Assembly (NCBI GenBank): GCA_003586115.2
Contig: QVOM02000025.1
Coordinates: forward strand, 83,508,561-83,572,560
Origin: Salvator merianae
Lineage: Eukaryota; Chordata; Lepidosauria; Squamata; Teiidae
Direction: 5' to 3'
DNA: 64,000 nt
Below the pieces are notes generated by a model. The model was not told where the DNA came from, did no database searches, and saw only the letters and a program-made list of their open reading frames with translations. A program made the translations under genes and the position numbers. Shown here in pieces: positions 34,726-46,320 of this stretch (its first letter is position 1; the number at the start of each line of letters is the position of its first letter).

Positions 34726-35504
34726 TGGTCACCCTATACTGAATTTGAGCTAAAGCTGGAAGTTTCTGGGCTTTCAGGATATTAAGGCATAAGATGGGAA
34801 ATCAACCTGTGTTTTTTTGTTTTGTTGTTTTTAAAATCAACGTGTGCTTCCAATAGACCACTGGTCTAAGGACTGACGTGACATAGCAAACAAACTGAAG
34901 CTGAAAAAAATTGTTATTGAACAATAATCGTCTATGGGTACAACCACCTGACAGCCCCTTTAGACAGTATCTGGATGGAATGCTCTCAGATACAAGAGGA
35001 GCGGCATAGTAGGTACACAGCAGTTATCAGATTGCATCTGCTGCTCCTTGGTTGAACGCTGCTCTGAAGAGCTACCCTTGCAGCAGGCGTATCCTTCCCA
35101 GAACTGCTTTTTGCAGTACTGAAAGGAGTCTATGAAAGGAGTCTTTCTCTTTGTAAGTCTCTAAGGTGCTACTAGAATCCCTTGCTTACTGATCCAGTCT
35201 AACACAGATACATCTTTGGATTCTGTGTAGGGATGTTCATGTTTTTGAATGCAAATGCAAACAGCAAGCATCTAAAACCAAATACTACTAGTCTCCATTA
35301 AATCCTCATTAAAATACACCATCACTCCAGCAGCCGTGTGTGACAGTCACCATAGTTCTCCATACAGCTAGTCTCCAGCACTTCTGAGTCATATAATTGT
35401 GCATGATGTCTGTTGGGAATATCAGTAAAACATCACGTTTTCTCCCCAAGGTGTACGGTAAAGGTCATAAAGCCTAAAATTGGGCTGTTCAGTTGTACTG
35501 CTAA
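34726..35504. other. Intronic stretch with a short dispersed repeat
   Basis: 35150-35215 reads GTCTCTAAGGTGCTACTAGAATCCC...CTAACACAGATAC, a dispersed repeat motif common in sauropsids, otherwise unclassified. Confidence 0.45.
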
Positions 35505-35681
35505 CAGCGGCCGCCACCGGCTTTAAGCCCAGATGTTTGCACCCTGCACAAAGAGTGCCATGGATGTTTGCAGGGCCTCCAGGTGCTGCGGCAGTACGGA
35601 GGCCCGGAGGCCCCGCGAACAGCCATGGTGCACTTTGCGTAGGACGCAAACACCCGGGCTTAAAGCCGGTGGCCGCCACTG
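35505..35681. mobile_element. Family H palindromic hAT-type MITE (H4)
   Basis: CAGCGGCCGCCACCGGCTTTAAGCCC and GGGCTTAAAGCCGGTGGCCGCCACTG arms with GC-rich inner stems. Flanks ACTGCTAA and ATCACTAA match at 5 of 8 positions, so the TSD is eroded or the element is older. Confidence 0.85.
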
Positions 35682-36795
35682 ATCACTAAATCAAACACAG
35701 TTCATTTGCACATGGTTGCATAGGAACATACCTACTAAAGGCCATGCATGAATGCAGTTTCACCTGTTTTAACTGTTTTTGAACCACTGAAACTGCTTTA
35801 ATTCATATTTTGTACAAAATTCTGTATAAATGGTTGCAAGATTGAATTTTTTTTTTATTTCTTTTTCTGTCCTTTAGAAAATTCAAGCAAAATTGAAACT
35901 ATATTTCTACCTAGAGTAGGAGGATCTAGACCCATTCCCAAAAGAGGATTTGCACAGCAGCAGCTGTTTGCAGGCTATAACACTGTCATTATACTTTGGC
36001 TGCATCTACACACTATTGTGGGATTTCATGTACTCGCAGTGCCCTTTCCCTTTGATTTCGCCGCAGCAACTGCCATTCGAAACAAATGGTGTGGGCAGTC
36101 TGCCTGTGTAGTGTGCCTAGCTGGCGTGGAGACAAAAAAACTGGCCTTAATGCGCAGGTACTGTTGGCAGCTCTAAGCTAATTTGGGGGAGGTCTTTCGG
36201 ATGCCCTTCAGGGACAGCAGAGGTCTGTCAGCAGCGTCTCCTCCCCAGTGTTGAGGGAATGCTCATACATGTGACATCTGATCTTCAGAAACCACATTAA
36301 AACTGAGCTTTGATTCTGTGTAAAAGTCGACTGGAGGCTAATGGACTGATCACCACAACTCAGCTTACCACCACTCCAACCACGAGAAATGGCAACTTCC
36401 CTGTAATTAAGATCAGTGCCTCCTGAAAACTGAGGACAGGGCTCTCTCAGGGTTGGCCCCATATCTTTGGGATTTCTGCCTGTAATCCCAAGGAAGAAAA
36501 ACTTTGAATGGCTTTGACCACCATCCTCTTTTAAAAATGAATGACTTGTCGTTTAAGATGTTTCAAGACTAATGACTGGGTTGTCATAGTTGATGGCAAA
36601 ACCTTCTTAAACCTTCTGTGTACAACCTTCTTAAAGTTTTGATGTCCTTAAAGGGAGTCTGGGGCTGTATCTCCAAGCAAACACAGAGATTGTCTGAGGA
36701 TGAGCACAACAGCAGAGGTACCTCCTTGATGTATCACAGGATACCTCTGGGCTCCATTTTGGAGTGTAAAGGCAGCCGCTGACATAGCTGATCAA
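35682..36795. other. Intronic stretch, mostly unique
   Basis: No exon recognised. An inverted motif near 36000-36110 (CTACACACT and AGTGTGCCTAGC) may be a worn MITE. Confidence 0.4.
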
Positions 36796-37018
36796 GGGCC
36801 CAGTCACACCTAAGTTTTAATTCAGCTTCAGTCCACTTTCAGACTGAGAGAACACACCAGTGACGCGACTAATCATTTTCTTTCAGCATTATCTAACTCA
36901 TAAAATCCACCTTTGTGCTAGATAATGAGGAAAGAAAATGATTAGTCGCTTTGCTGATCTGTTCTTTCAATCCAAAAGTGGACTGAAGCTGGATTAAAAC
37001 TTAGGTGTGGCTGGGCCC
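36796..37018. mobile_element. Family E MITE (223 bp), TSD CAA
   Basis: Ends GGGCCCAGTCACACCTAAGTTTTAA and TTAAAACTTAGGTGTGGCTGGGCCC are inverted repeats, flanked by CAA (36793-36795, 37019-37021). The inner arms GACTAATCATTTTCTTTC and GAAAGAAAATGATTAGTC are perfect 18-base complements around a short loop. Only copy seen here. Confidence 0.9.
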
Positions 37019-37784
37019 CAAGACACTCTTTCAAACGGCCTAGAATCATATCCTTCCTGTTAGGGTACCAGATGCCAATCACACCATTTGCTGGAACTGT
37101 ATGATCCTTGTAAGTTATCTTATGCTGCGGCAAAGAGAAATGTGGTGTCTTAGCCCAGCACTATAAGTGCAGATATGCCCTAGAGGCATTTTATGAGGAT
37201 AAATAAAATACAGATCTACTAAGTTACAGAAAGAAACTACTACTTCTCTAAATTAAGATAATTTTTGGAAGAGGGGGAGGAGAAAAAGGAGGGAGATTTA
37301 TTTTTTAATGGTTACTTAAATTCCCCCCCCCCCCAATAATAAGCCCTTTCAAAATGATGCAAATAATGCATATTAACAGGCTCGGTCACACTTCTACATG
37401 TGTAGGTAAGCTATCACATAGCCAGGTCTCAAATCATTTAGGTTTTTACTTTATTAATATTAAAATTCTTTTCGTCCCAATTTGATACCCTTGTGGATTT
37501 GACTGAACTTGAAAAATAGAAAACACTGGCTGGAGTTGTGAGAGTTTAGCTCCAAACAGCTGGAGTGAAGGCCAGGCTGGAAGGCACTCTGTAATTAATC
37601 TACAGTTCCAGGAACACATGGATTCTGCCTTGATCCACATTAATGAAATGAAACAATCCTCATTACTAAAGCTTTACAGAACTGAGATGCTATTAATCAA
37701 CAACAGTCTTCTGTTGTTTTCCTTCAAACCTAGACTGATGACAAGACATTTAAAGAGAAATACTAAGCATTTTTCTGCAATTAC
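37019..37784. other. Intronic stretch, mostly unique
   Basis: A C13 run lies at about 37322-37334. No exon recognised. Confidence 0.45.
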
Positions 37785-37956
37785 CTGTGCAGGTCTGGAT
37801 CAGGTCCAGATCAGGTAGGGGCTTGTCCCAATCTGTTCTGGATCAGCCCGGTGCTGGGTTCAAATTTCACATGGCTTTTGCAGCCAGCCCTAACAGTCAG
37901 GAATGAAAGTTCCTGGCCTCAGAGCCCTGAGGGGATCCATTCTGGTGGTGCAACAA
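37785..37956 (+). mobile_element. Family C fragment (copy C3)
   Basis: GGTCTGGATCAGGTCC..., ACAGTCAGGAATGAAAGTTCCTGGCCTCAGAGCCC and GGATCCATTCTGGTGGTG. Truncated at the right, where a family D fragment begins. Confidence 0.6.
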
Positions 37957-38135
37957 GAGGCCTGTTCATACTTAGCAAGTGGTCTGTTCCAGGACACTCG
38001 CTGGAACGCAGCATTCACACTTGCAAACAGCCCCAGCTGACTTGAAACCTACCAAACCCACCTGATATTCTCCTGAAGCCTACCCGCTGTAGTCAACTAA
38101 ATTGCAGGATCAGGTGTGGATCAGGAACAAAATGC
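37957..38135. mobile_element. Family D fragment (copy D3)
   Basis: GAGGCCTGTTCATACTTAGCAAGTGG...TTCCAGGACACTCGCTGGAACG..GCAAACAGCCCCAGCTGACTTG matches the left ~150 bp of 38391-38885. Confidence 0.7.
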
Positions 38136-38144
38136 AGACACCCT

Positions 38145-38324
38145 GGCCCTTTCTGCACTTGGACGTATTCCAGATTATATCTCAGAATAGGGACCTGCCA
38201 TCTGCATGCTAGTGCAGACTATGATAAACCCTGGGCAAGACCTTTCATAGTTTACACTAGCATGTGCATAGCAGGTCCCTATTCTGGAATATAATCCACA
38301 ATAAGGCCAAGTGCAGAAAGGGCC
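38145..38324. mobile_element. Family B MITE (copy B2), TSD CCT
   Basis: GGCCCTTTCTGCACTTGG and CCAAGTGCAGAAAGGGCC inverted ends with CCT on both sides. 180 bp. The halves mirror each other (AATAGGGACCTGCCATCTGC against GCAGGTCCCTATT). Confidence 0.9.
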
Positions 38325-38390
38325 CCTGTAACCCACACTAGGGTTTGTCCAGCCCATTGGAAATGGCCTCCATCTTCTATTACAGTCTTA

Positions 38391-38885
38391 GGGCCCGTTT
38401 GCATTTAGCGAGTGGAATGTTCCAGGTCACTTGCTAGAATCGAGCATTCACACCCGCAAACAGCTCCAGCTGACTGGAAACTCACCGAAGCCCATCTGAA
38501 GCTCGCCTGAAGGTCACCAGATTTGGTCAAGAAAATTGTAGTCTCCAAGCTGACTAGCGCGATCAGGTGAGAATCGGGAGTGGTGATTTCACATCACTTC
38601 CTCGTTTGGAATGGCAACTGGGCGGGGACTTTGTGCCTGTGCAGGCGCCATCTGATGATTCAAATCCAGCTCTCACTAGGTTCGAACTTTGTGGTCCGGA
38701 CCCTGGTGGCCGTTCCAGACACAACTATCGAACTAGTGTGCTCCCATTCGCAGTTCTTCCCCAGCTGGTTGGCTCACCGAGCATTCCATTGCTGACAAGT
38801 GCGAACACTCCTCACCATACCTGATCCTGACCGACCCAAACCATGCTAATTAGAACGGTCTACTGTAGTAAGTGCGAACAGGCCC
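38391..38885. mobile_element. Family D element (copy D2)
   Basis: GGGCCCGTTTGCATTTAGCG to AAGTGCGAACAGGCCC, about 495 bp. Shares its whole interior with 5335-5883. Flanking TTA and TAC do not form a clean TSD. Confidence 0.8.
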
Positions 38886-39089
38886 TACATTGAGAGCAGT
38901 AGGGCAAACCTCCAATTTGCATAGCTGTGTGGGGAGAGCTGGTCCCCCATACACACTGCAACCTGCAGGAGTCCCATCCAAGCTCTTCAGACTAGAACCA
39001 CAGTTAAAAGTAAGCGAGTTATAAAACAAGCACACAAGCTCACTCACATACATAGACAGACTGACAGGGAGACTATAACATAACATAAA

Positions 39090-39660
39090 ATAAAAACCTT
39101 ATGCAATTTCTCCCTACTTTTCCAGGCATTCTGTTTGTAATGAAATCCTGCAGCTCTCCATATTTTCCCCCTTTCCAATTCCATCAGACATTTTCATTAT
39201 TAGAATGGGTACCCTTGCAAGGCTTTGGACAATGGCGAGCGGCTGCCAAAGCTCAGCTTTTCCCCGGCTAAATAAAAGGTCCACTGAAAGAGGATCAAGA
39301 GGTCTGTGTTCCATCAGTTTAATATCCATGTGCCAGCCAAGCAGACACTATTAATTTGCCAAGAAAAACACCTGAGACCCAGCTGAAGGGAGGCGCAAGC
39401 CGGGTGCAGTTTGTGGAGACAACTCTCCAGTCTTTAACTTCTTAAAGAGCGGACATAAAACGTGCTTTTATAGCAACGATACTGCCTCGTCTTAAAAAAC
39501 ACTTCGTCAAGCGCCAAAGACACACAGCTACCTTTCACCCTCTCTGTTAGTTTAAGGTGTGTTCAGCTCAGTGACTGTGCAAAGCCTGCGTCACAAAATA
39601 CCTGCTGCTCACTTTTTTAAGCACAGGGATGAAAAAGGTTCAGAGCCAAACTGAACACTA
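39090..39660. other. Repeat-poor stretch, candidate conserved non-coding element
   Basis: Among the longer unique-looking blocks in this intron: no A-H, LINE or SINE motifs. It contains a GGACAATGG SOX-like site near 39228 and a CATTATTAGAAT block near 39195. Conservation cannot be judged from one genome. Confidence 0.3.
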
Positions 39661-39945
39661 GTTAATTGACTGGGAGGATTTTTTTTTTAAATGAAAGCTA
39701 AGAGGTGGTAATGATGCCCACCTCACAGTTCCCCTCTGCCTGCCTCATTCAAAACATAAGGGCCATAACCTGAGTAGAGATTTCCTAATGATATAGCCTA
39801 GGGGATGCACAGTTTGGAATGAACTTAGGGAATTGAGAAAAGAGGACTCGGTTATCTGGGCTAGTGTGCTTAAAATGGCTTCATCAGTACCTGTGGAAAA
39901 ACAGTACTACAGGGAAGACACTGTAGTAGTCTGGGGAATCAGTGT

Positions 39946-40306
39946 GGGCCTTTTTGCACCTTTTGAACAGACCTCGCAGCACGTGACCATCCGCACTGCA
40001 AGGCCTTGGAATAGCCCAGAAGCAGGATACCAGCATTCGCAGTCCCGTGCCATGATGGCAGCCAGGAAACTTCTAGCCGCTGCCATGGCGGCTGCAAAGC
40101 CCACGCTGTTCAGCCTTCATACCTGGAAAAAGATGTGAATGCAGCGTACTGGTGACAGTCCAGCTGCTCCCAATACAGCTGTGCAGCATGATTTTGCGCT
40201 CCATGGAGGTAGCAATCGGGAGCAGCTGTAGTCTGCTCCTGACTGCCAGGGCTTCCACGTGGTGCGGAAGCACTACACTAGTGAGCGTCCCCAACACTCA
40301 CTAGAT
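39946..40306 (-). mobile_element. Family A MITE, right end lost (copy A15)
   Basis: GGGCCTTTTTGCACC start, GTGCCATGATGGCAGCCAGGAAACTTCTAGCCGCTGCCATGG hairpin, ending at ACTAGTGAGCGTCCCCAACACTCACTAG without the final AAGTGCGAACAGGCCC. Confidence 0.75.
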
Positions 40307-40354
40307 AACCAGTCCAGGGAAAGTGATCACAAACTGAGGAAATTCAGACACAAG

Positions 40355-40820
40355 GGGCTTTTTCGCACTTAGCTCTGTCAAACAGGATAATTAACCTGCT
40401 CGACAGTGGTACTGATCACACAGTATGGACACCATCTGCACTGTGCGGCCATTTTACTTACCATCTGTGCTCAGTCCTTAGGATGGCAGTGGCCAGGAAG
40501 CGTCTGGCTGCTGCCATGGTGACCAGCAGCACCGCACAATACGCAGGAGTACTCAGGAGTGATCGTGCGATTGCGCCGTTGCCAAGCATGGCAGGGCGCG
40601 GCTGTGCATTCACACTCAGAAACATGTGCGAATGCACTTTACCAGGAGCTGATTATCAGCTCCCAGTAAAGCTGTGGAGCACTCCCTTCTGTACTTCACA
40701 GCTGGTCATGATCAGGAGGAGTGATATGCTGCTCCTGGTCACAAGGGCCTCCACAGAGTGTGGAAACACTGTATTAGCAGGAGTCTCAGACACTTGCTAG
40801 TACAAAGCGCGAACAGGCCC
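40355..40820 (-). mobile_element. Family A variant MITE with AAG TSD (copy A16)
   Basis: GGGCTTTTTCGCACTTAG to AAAGCGCGAACAGGCCC, flanked by AAG on both sides (40352-40354, 40821-40823). The interior is a diverged subfamily shared with 60636-61105 and 61738-61925: GGCAGTGGCCAGGAAGCGTCTGGCTGCTGCCATGG and ACTTTACCAGGAGCTGATTATCAGCTCCCAGTAAAGC hairpins. Confidence 0.9.
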
Positions 40821-41556
40821 AAGGTCTTCACTTAACACCTACCTGCATGCGCTAGACTGGGTGAATAAATTTGTCTGTCTCTTTAGAACTTTTATATTCC
40901 CCTTCCCCTTCAACAATAACAACAATAATCCTGAAGTGATCTGCAACGTTGTAATGATCCTACAGGATCACTGTGTGAGCCCCCAAAAAGGGTTAACTCA
41001 CAGCAGCATCCGAGTCACCAGGGTACTGGGGATTCTAGCAAAGGATCCTGGGTGAGAACCCAGATTGGCTCAGGCACTCGCATGTCTTCTGTTAGCTAAT
41101 GGGAAAGCGGGAGGCAGTCGGAGTCAAGGGGATTTCTGGGAAGGAGAGGCAGGAAAAAGAGTGGAGCCCGTGGGACGTGCAATGAGACATGGCAGGCGGC
41201 TGTTCCAGATGAGAGTCTAGAGAGCTGCCATGTGGAGAGACATGAGCAGGCTGCTCTGAAGGGGAAAGGAACTTCCCAGGGAAAGAGTGTAAATAGGTAG
41301 GGACTGTCTAGTCTGGCAAGACCAGGTTTTGTCTTTATTTACAAGGGTTCCAGGTTGTGGGTCTGAGGGCCTGTTTGCACGTGAGTGCTAGCGAGAGTCC
41401 ACACTAGCACACTGCATCCACACTTTGCAGAGGTCAGGCGTTCAGGAGCATCTGCAGATGCTCCCGAAGGCAACTAGCTGTGTACAATAAAACGTTGTCC
41501 ATAGCTGTACTGAGAACAGCTGGACTGCTCCCCATTTGCAGCATTCACACCTACTT

Positions 41557-44239
41557 AGAATCACAGAATCGTAGAGTTGGAAGGGACCTCCAGGGTCATC
41601 GAGTCCAACCCCCTGCTCAATGCAGGATTCACTACACCATCCTAGACAGATATCTGTCCAGCCTTTCCTTGAAGATCTCCAGCGAAGGAGAGCCCACCAC
41701 CTCCTGTGGTAACCTGTTCCAGTGACTGATCGCCCTTATGGTCAGAAAGTTTTTCCTAATATCTAGCCTGTATCTACTCCCTTGAAGTTTCATCCCATTG
41801 TTTCTAGTCTGTCTTTCCTGTGTAAGTGAGAATAGGGCCAATCCCTCTGCACTGTGACAGCCCTTCAGATACTTGAAAACAGCTATCATATCTCCTCTCA
41901 GTCTTCTCTTCTGCAGGCTAAACATTCCTAGGTCCTTTAACCGTTCCTCGTAGGACATGGTTTGCAGACCGCTCACCATTTTGGTCGCCCTTCTCTGAAC
42001 TTGTTCCAGTTTGTCAATGTACCTTTTAAACTGGGGTGCCCAGAACTGGACACAATACTCCAGATGAGGTCTGACCAAGGAAGAGTAAAGTGGGACAATT
42101 ACGTCTCTAGACTCTATACTCCTCTTGATACAGCCCAGGATAGTGTTTGCCTTTTTTGCAGCTGCATCACACTGTTGACTGATGTTTAATCTATGATCTA
42201 CTAGTACACCCAGATCCTTTTCACATGTGCTGCTGCTCAGCGAGATTCCTCCCATTCTGTATTGGATATTGTCATTTTTCTTACCTAGATGTAAAACTTT
42301 GCATTTCTCCCTGTTAAATGTCATTCTGTTAGTTTCTGCCCAGTGTTCAAGCTTGTCCAAATCCTTTTGAATCCTCTCCTTCTCCTCCCTAGTGTTAGCA
42401 ACCCCTCCTAGCTTTGTGTCGTCTGCAAATTTGATCAGCGTCCCCTCGACACCTTCATCCAGATCGTTTATAAAAAAGTTGAACAGCAATGGGCCCAGGA
42501 CAGAGCCTTGCGGTACCCCACTCGAGACAGTCTTCCAATCAGATGTGAAGCCATTTATGACCACTCTTTGAGTACGATCACTAAGCCAGTTATGAATCCA
42601 CCTAACGGTTGTCCTGTCAATCCCATATTTGATCATTTTTTCAATAAGTATAGTATGAGACACCTTGTCAAATGCTTTGCTAAAGTCAAGATATACTATG
42701 TCCACAGCCTTTCCTTGATCGATCCATCCAGTAATTTTGTCATAAAAGGAAATGAGATTAGTCTGGCATGACTTGCTTTTTACAAATCCATGTTGGCTCT
42801 GGTTAATTACTGCATTCCCATCCAAGTGTTCCCATATATGCTGTTTAATGATTTGTTCAAGGATCTTGCCTGGTATTGAAGTCAGGCTCACAGGCCTGTA
42901 GTTGCCTGGGTCAGCCTTCTTTCCTTTTTTAAAGATAGGTACAACATTCGCCCTTCTCCAATCTTCTGGGACTTCTCCTGTTTTCCATGAGTTCTCAAAT
43001 ATCACAGAGAGTGGTTCAGCAATTATATCAGCTAATTCCTTCAGCACCCTAGGATGTAATTCATCTGGGCCTGGAGACTTGAATTCATTTAAGTTTGCTA
43101 AGTGTTCCCTCACCTTCTCCTTGTCCATACAGAGCCTTGATTCTCTTATTCCCTCAACAGCACAGTGAAGGCCGACTGATGTTTCATTTCCTTTGTGAGA
43201 GAAAACAGATGCAAAATAGGAGTTCAGAAGTTCTGCCTTCTGAATGTCGTTTTTGACCAAATCACCCTTCTCATTCTGTAAAGGTCCTATAGCTTCTTTG
43301 TCTTTTCTTTTGCTTCTGACATACCCCCAAAACGCTTTTTTATTGTTTTTGGCCTATCTTGCAATCCTCAATTCATTTTTAGCTTTAGCCTTTCTGACAC
43401 TTATCCTGCAGTTCCTGCAGATTGCATTATATTCTTCTTTTGATATGTCCCCCTCTTTCCATTTTTTAAACATTTCTTTTTTTCTTTTTAGCAAGTTATT
43501 AAGTTCAGGGTTCATCCACCCTGGTCTCTTTAGATGCTTGCCATTCTTTCTTCTTTTAGGAATTGGTAAAGATTGTGCCTCTAGAATCTCCTTTCTCAAA
43601 ATTTCCCATCCTTCCTGGACATTTCTGTCCTTTAAGACATCCAGCCAATGGATCCTTCCTACCCTCCTTCTGAGTCCATCAAAATCTGCTCCTCTGAAGT
43701 CTAACCTTGAAGTCTGAGTCCTCTCAGATCTTCCTCCTTTCGTTATCCAAAACTCAATGATAGCATGGTCACTACCACCCAGGGTCCCAGTCACCCTTAC
43801 TTCTTCAACCATTTCCTCCCTGTTAGTAAGGATTGGGTCCAAGATAGCAGACCCCCTTGTTTTTTCCTCCATCCTTTGGAAAATGAAGTTATCTGCCAGA
43901 GAGGATAAGAATTTATTGGACCCGTGACTTTTGCCAGAGAGAGATTCCCAACAAATGTCCGGATAGTTAAAATCTCCCATAATCACTAGGTCGTGTTTCC
44001 CTGAGAGCTTGGCCATCTGATGTATAAATAGTTCATCCATATCTTCTGTTTGTCCAGGGGGTCTATAATAAACTCCTACAACAGTATCCTTTGTGTTGCT
44101 CTCTCCTTGTATTTTCACCCAAACGGTTTCTACAGGCCTTCCATTATCTGAAAGATTAATTTCTGTGGTGGTATATACTTTCCTTACATACAATGCAACA
44201 CCTCCTCCCCTTTTATTAAGCCTGTTTTTTTTAAATAAG
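41557..44239 (-). mobile_element. CR1 LINE, 5' truncated, 2.7 kb
   Basis: The 3' end, at the left, reads on the minus strand ...CGATTCTGTGATTCTA, the ATTCTRTG octamer pair of CR1. The body carries the endonuclease and reverse transcriptase region. The element starts inside the endonuclease; ORF1 and the endonuclease N-terminus are absent, as usual for 5'-truncated CR1 copies. No clear target duplication. Confidence 0.95.
41632..44238 (-). pseudogene. CR1 ORF2 (endonuclease-reverse transcriptase), one internal TAG
   Basis: About 869 codons stay in a single frame with one stop, TAG at 43354-43356, just after the endonuclease domain. Endonuclease motifs: GDFNYPDI (43954-43977) and SDHAIIEF (43750-43773). 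Reverse transcriptase motifs: NYRPVSLTSIPGKILEQI, YLDFSKAFDKVSH (around 42667-42690), GVPQGSVLGPLLF (around 42485-42519) and FADDTKL (42418 upward, catalytic FADD). The C-terminal HWNRLPQEVVGSPSLEIF block is typical of CR1. The frame has no frameshift over 2.6 kb, so the insertion is young relative to other LINE copies here. Truncation removes the start and the endonuclease N-terminus, so no function is expected. Confidence 0.95.
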
Positions 44240-45077
44240 TTGGGCGCCAATGCTGTAGGCCATAGTGAGGTTGCAGCTGCACAGTTGTGTGCCATGTTTC
44301 CAGTCGCCAAGGCAGTGACTGGATGATTCCACGGCCACTGTCATGGCAGGTGGGCCAGCATTCGCACTGCAAGTGCTAGAAGTCTGGTTCTGGGCTGTTC
44401 CAGTCCTCACAGTGTGGATGGCCACTGTGCCGTGGGGTCTGCTGCAGCCCCCACCATTCTATTATAATTATACCATTCTATGCTGTGAAGTGCGAACAGG
44501 CCTGAGTCTGACAACTTAACTGTCTTCCATCTTTGATGTTGTTTTGGCAACCAAGGGGAACCCAACTGTAAATCCTTTGCATTACGTTTGCTAATTCTAT
44601 TTGATCTGCCGACTTTTGTTCCTTCTGTTCCATGTGCTTTATTCCTTGAGAAGAGGAAGCCCCTGGTCACACATCTGCCATTATAGAGGCCTAGAATACA
44701 TGGGGGCATTTTCACACTGTACCAGAACGGCCGACTTTCCAGTTCAGTGCAAAAGGACCCCCTCCAGAAAACTACTCTGGACAAAAGTGCCTGTGAGAGC
44801 CACAAGACGCAACATATGTGGTCTACAAGTCACCCCTTCAGTGGGCTGCATCCTACCCCTGTCAAGATGCAGTCCAAGACACTTAAAAAAAAAAAGGAAA
44901 GGAAATGGGTTTTTACCTATAACAGCAATTAATAAGTTGACATTTAATGAGAAGTACTATAGATTATATGAAACTCCAGTTCTTCCTCATATCCAAACAG
45001 TCAAAATAGCACCTTGCTTTCCTCATGCTTTTATGTCTGCATTTCACTTTTTTTAATTATCAGCCACTTCAGTTGAG

Positions 45078-45420
45078 CACTGATACAGAGGGTTGTCAGT
45101 CTATGGAATTTATTACCAGATGAGGTGGTGACAGCCACCAGCCTAGACAGCTTTAAGAAGGGATTAGACAGATTCATGGAGGCCAGGTGTATCACTGGCT
45201 ACTAAAATGGATGCCTAGGTACTGCCTCCAGGTTGGAAAGTCAGGCAGGATGCCTTTAAAGGTTATTTTCAGGGAGTCAAGGGCAGGTGAAGGTTTTGCC
45301 TTTGTCTTCTGCTTGAGAATGCCCAGAAGCAATTGGTGGGCCACCGTGTGAAACAGGATGCTGGACTAGATGGGCCGTGGCCTGATCCATCAAGGCTCCT
45401 CTTTATGTTCTTATGTTCTG
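45078..45420 (+). mobile_element. CR1-clade LINE 3' end with terminal octamers
   Basis: Plus-strand frame WNLLPDEVVTATSLDSFKKG...DRFMEAR is a CR1-type ORF2 C-terminus. After about 230 bp of 3' UTR it ends TCTTTATGTTCTTATGTTCTG, an 8-bp (TTATGTTC) terminal repeat. Best copy of this family in the window. Confidence 0.85.
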
Positions 45421-45454
45421 ATATAGTTTGCAAACAATTGTGGTACTGACCCAC

Positions 45455-45625
45455 TCACAGTGTTCACACTCAGAAGAGGGTGCAAATGGTGCTGACCAGG
45501 AGCCATCTAGCTGCTCCAGGTCAAGCTGTAGCACTTGGGAGTGGTTGTAGACACTCCTGGATACTGCAGCGGCATGGCCATGCAGATGGGCAGTGGCAGG
45601 CCTGTGCGAACAGTCCCCTTATTTA
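45455..45625 (-). mobile_element. Family A MITE fragment
   Basis: GTGTTCACACTCAGAAGAGGGTGCAAATGGTGC hairpin, then GACCAGGAGCCATCTAGCTGCTCCAGGTC and GGCAGGCCTGTGCGAACAGTCCCC. Confidence 0.55.
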
Positions 45626-45835
45626 TAATTGCTATAGCATGTGTAAATAAGCCAGGGAAATAAACAATATCTATTTTATTTATCCATTCATTTGTTCTAT
45701 TTCAATGAAAGGAAAAAGAGAGAAGGAAATCTAGCTTTTGATGAATAACATACATTGCAGTCCAAACCATTCCTACTAAGAAGTTCCTTACAACTCCCTG
45801 GTGTTCACTTCCAGGAAACTGAGGTTATGATGGAT

Positions 45836-45874
45836 GGAAGGAAGGAAGGAAGGAAGGAAGGAAGGAAGGAAGGA
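45836..45874. repeat. (GGAA)n microsatellite
   Basis: Nine to ten GGAA units. Confidence 0.95.
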
Positions 45875-46039
45875 ATTATCAAGTTAAAAGTAGTAGTAGC
45901 GGTATTAATAGCATTAATAGTATTTCTACTCAATTATCACTGGTATTTTATCAGCATTCAACTTCTCTCTCTTCTCCCCTTTGTGTGTAGATTTTAGACT
46001 CTGGGCAACCATTATATATAAAATATACCATGCACTGTG

Positions 46040-46320
46040 CACTTTTTACACTGCAAGATGCCTGATTGACCAAGGCCCTTCTGCACATGCTGGTATTCCT
46101 GACCAACCAGTGCACTAAGGGCCTTCCTTCTGCACGCTACTGTTGAATACAGGAGGCCCCGCCCACCGCTAGTACACTCGGTCCATGCAGGACGAAGCAT
46201 GATCCAAATCAAGGGGCCGTTGACCTGGATTGCCAGTAGACCTGATTAAACAGGTCTACCAACGTATTAGCGGACCTTGGTTGAGAACATGGAGGTGTGC
46301 AGAAGGCACACCTTCAATTA
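46040..46320. mobile_element. Unclassified DNA-transposon remnant
   Basis: CTTCTGCACATGC...GGCCTTCCTTCTGCACGC and TGTGCAGAAGGCACACC, with GTAGACCTGATTAAACAGGTCTACCAA as an internal hairpin. The TGCAGAAGG ends recall families B and C. Boundaries uncertain. Confidence 0.4.

Larger units (their letters stand above)
41367..44502 (+). mobile_element. Family A MITE split by a CR1 LINE (copy A17)
   Basis: The left part (41367-41556) starts GGGCCTGTTTGCACGTGAG after TGA (41364-41366). The right part (44240-44502) resumes TGGGCGCCAATGCTG and ends TGCGAACAGGCC before TGA (44503-44505). Joining the parts gives one normal element, so CR1 inserted into a pre-existing MITE. Confidence 0.9.

Noticed and set aside
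43244..43717. 157-codon plus-strand frame
   Set aside because: Antisense to the CR1 ORF2 between its endonuclease and reverse transcriptase; a shadow frame.
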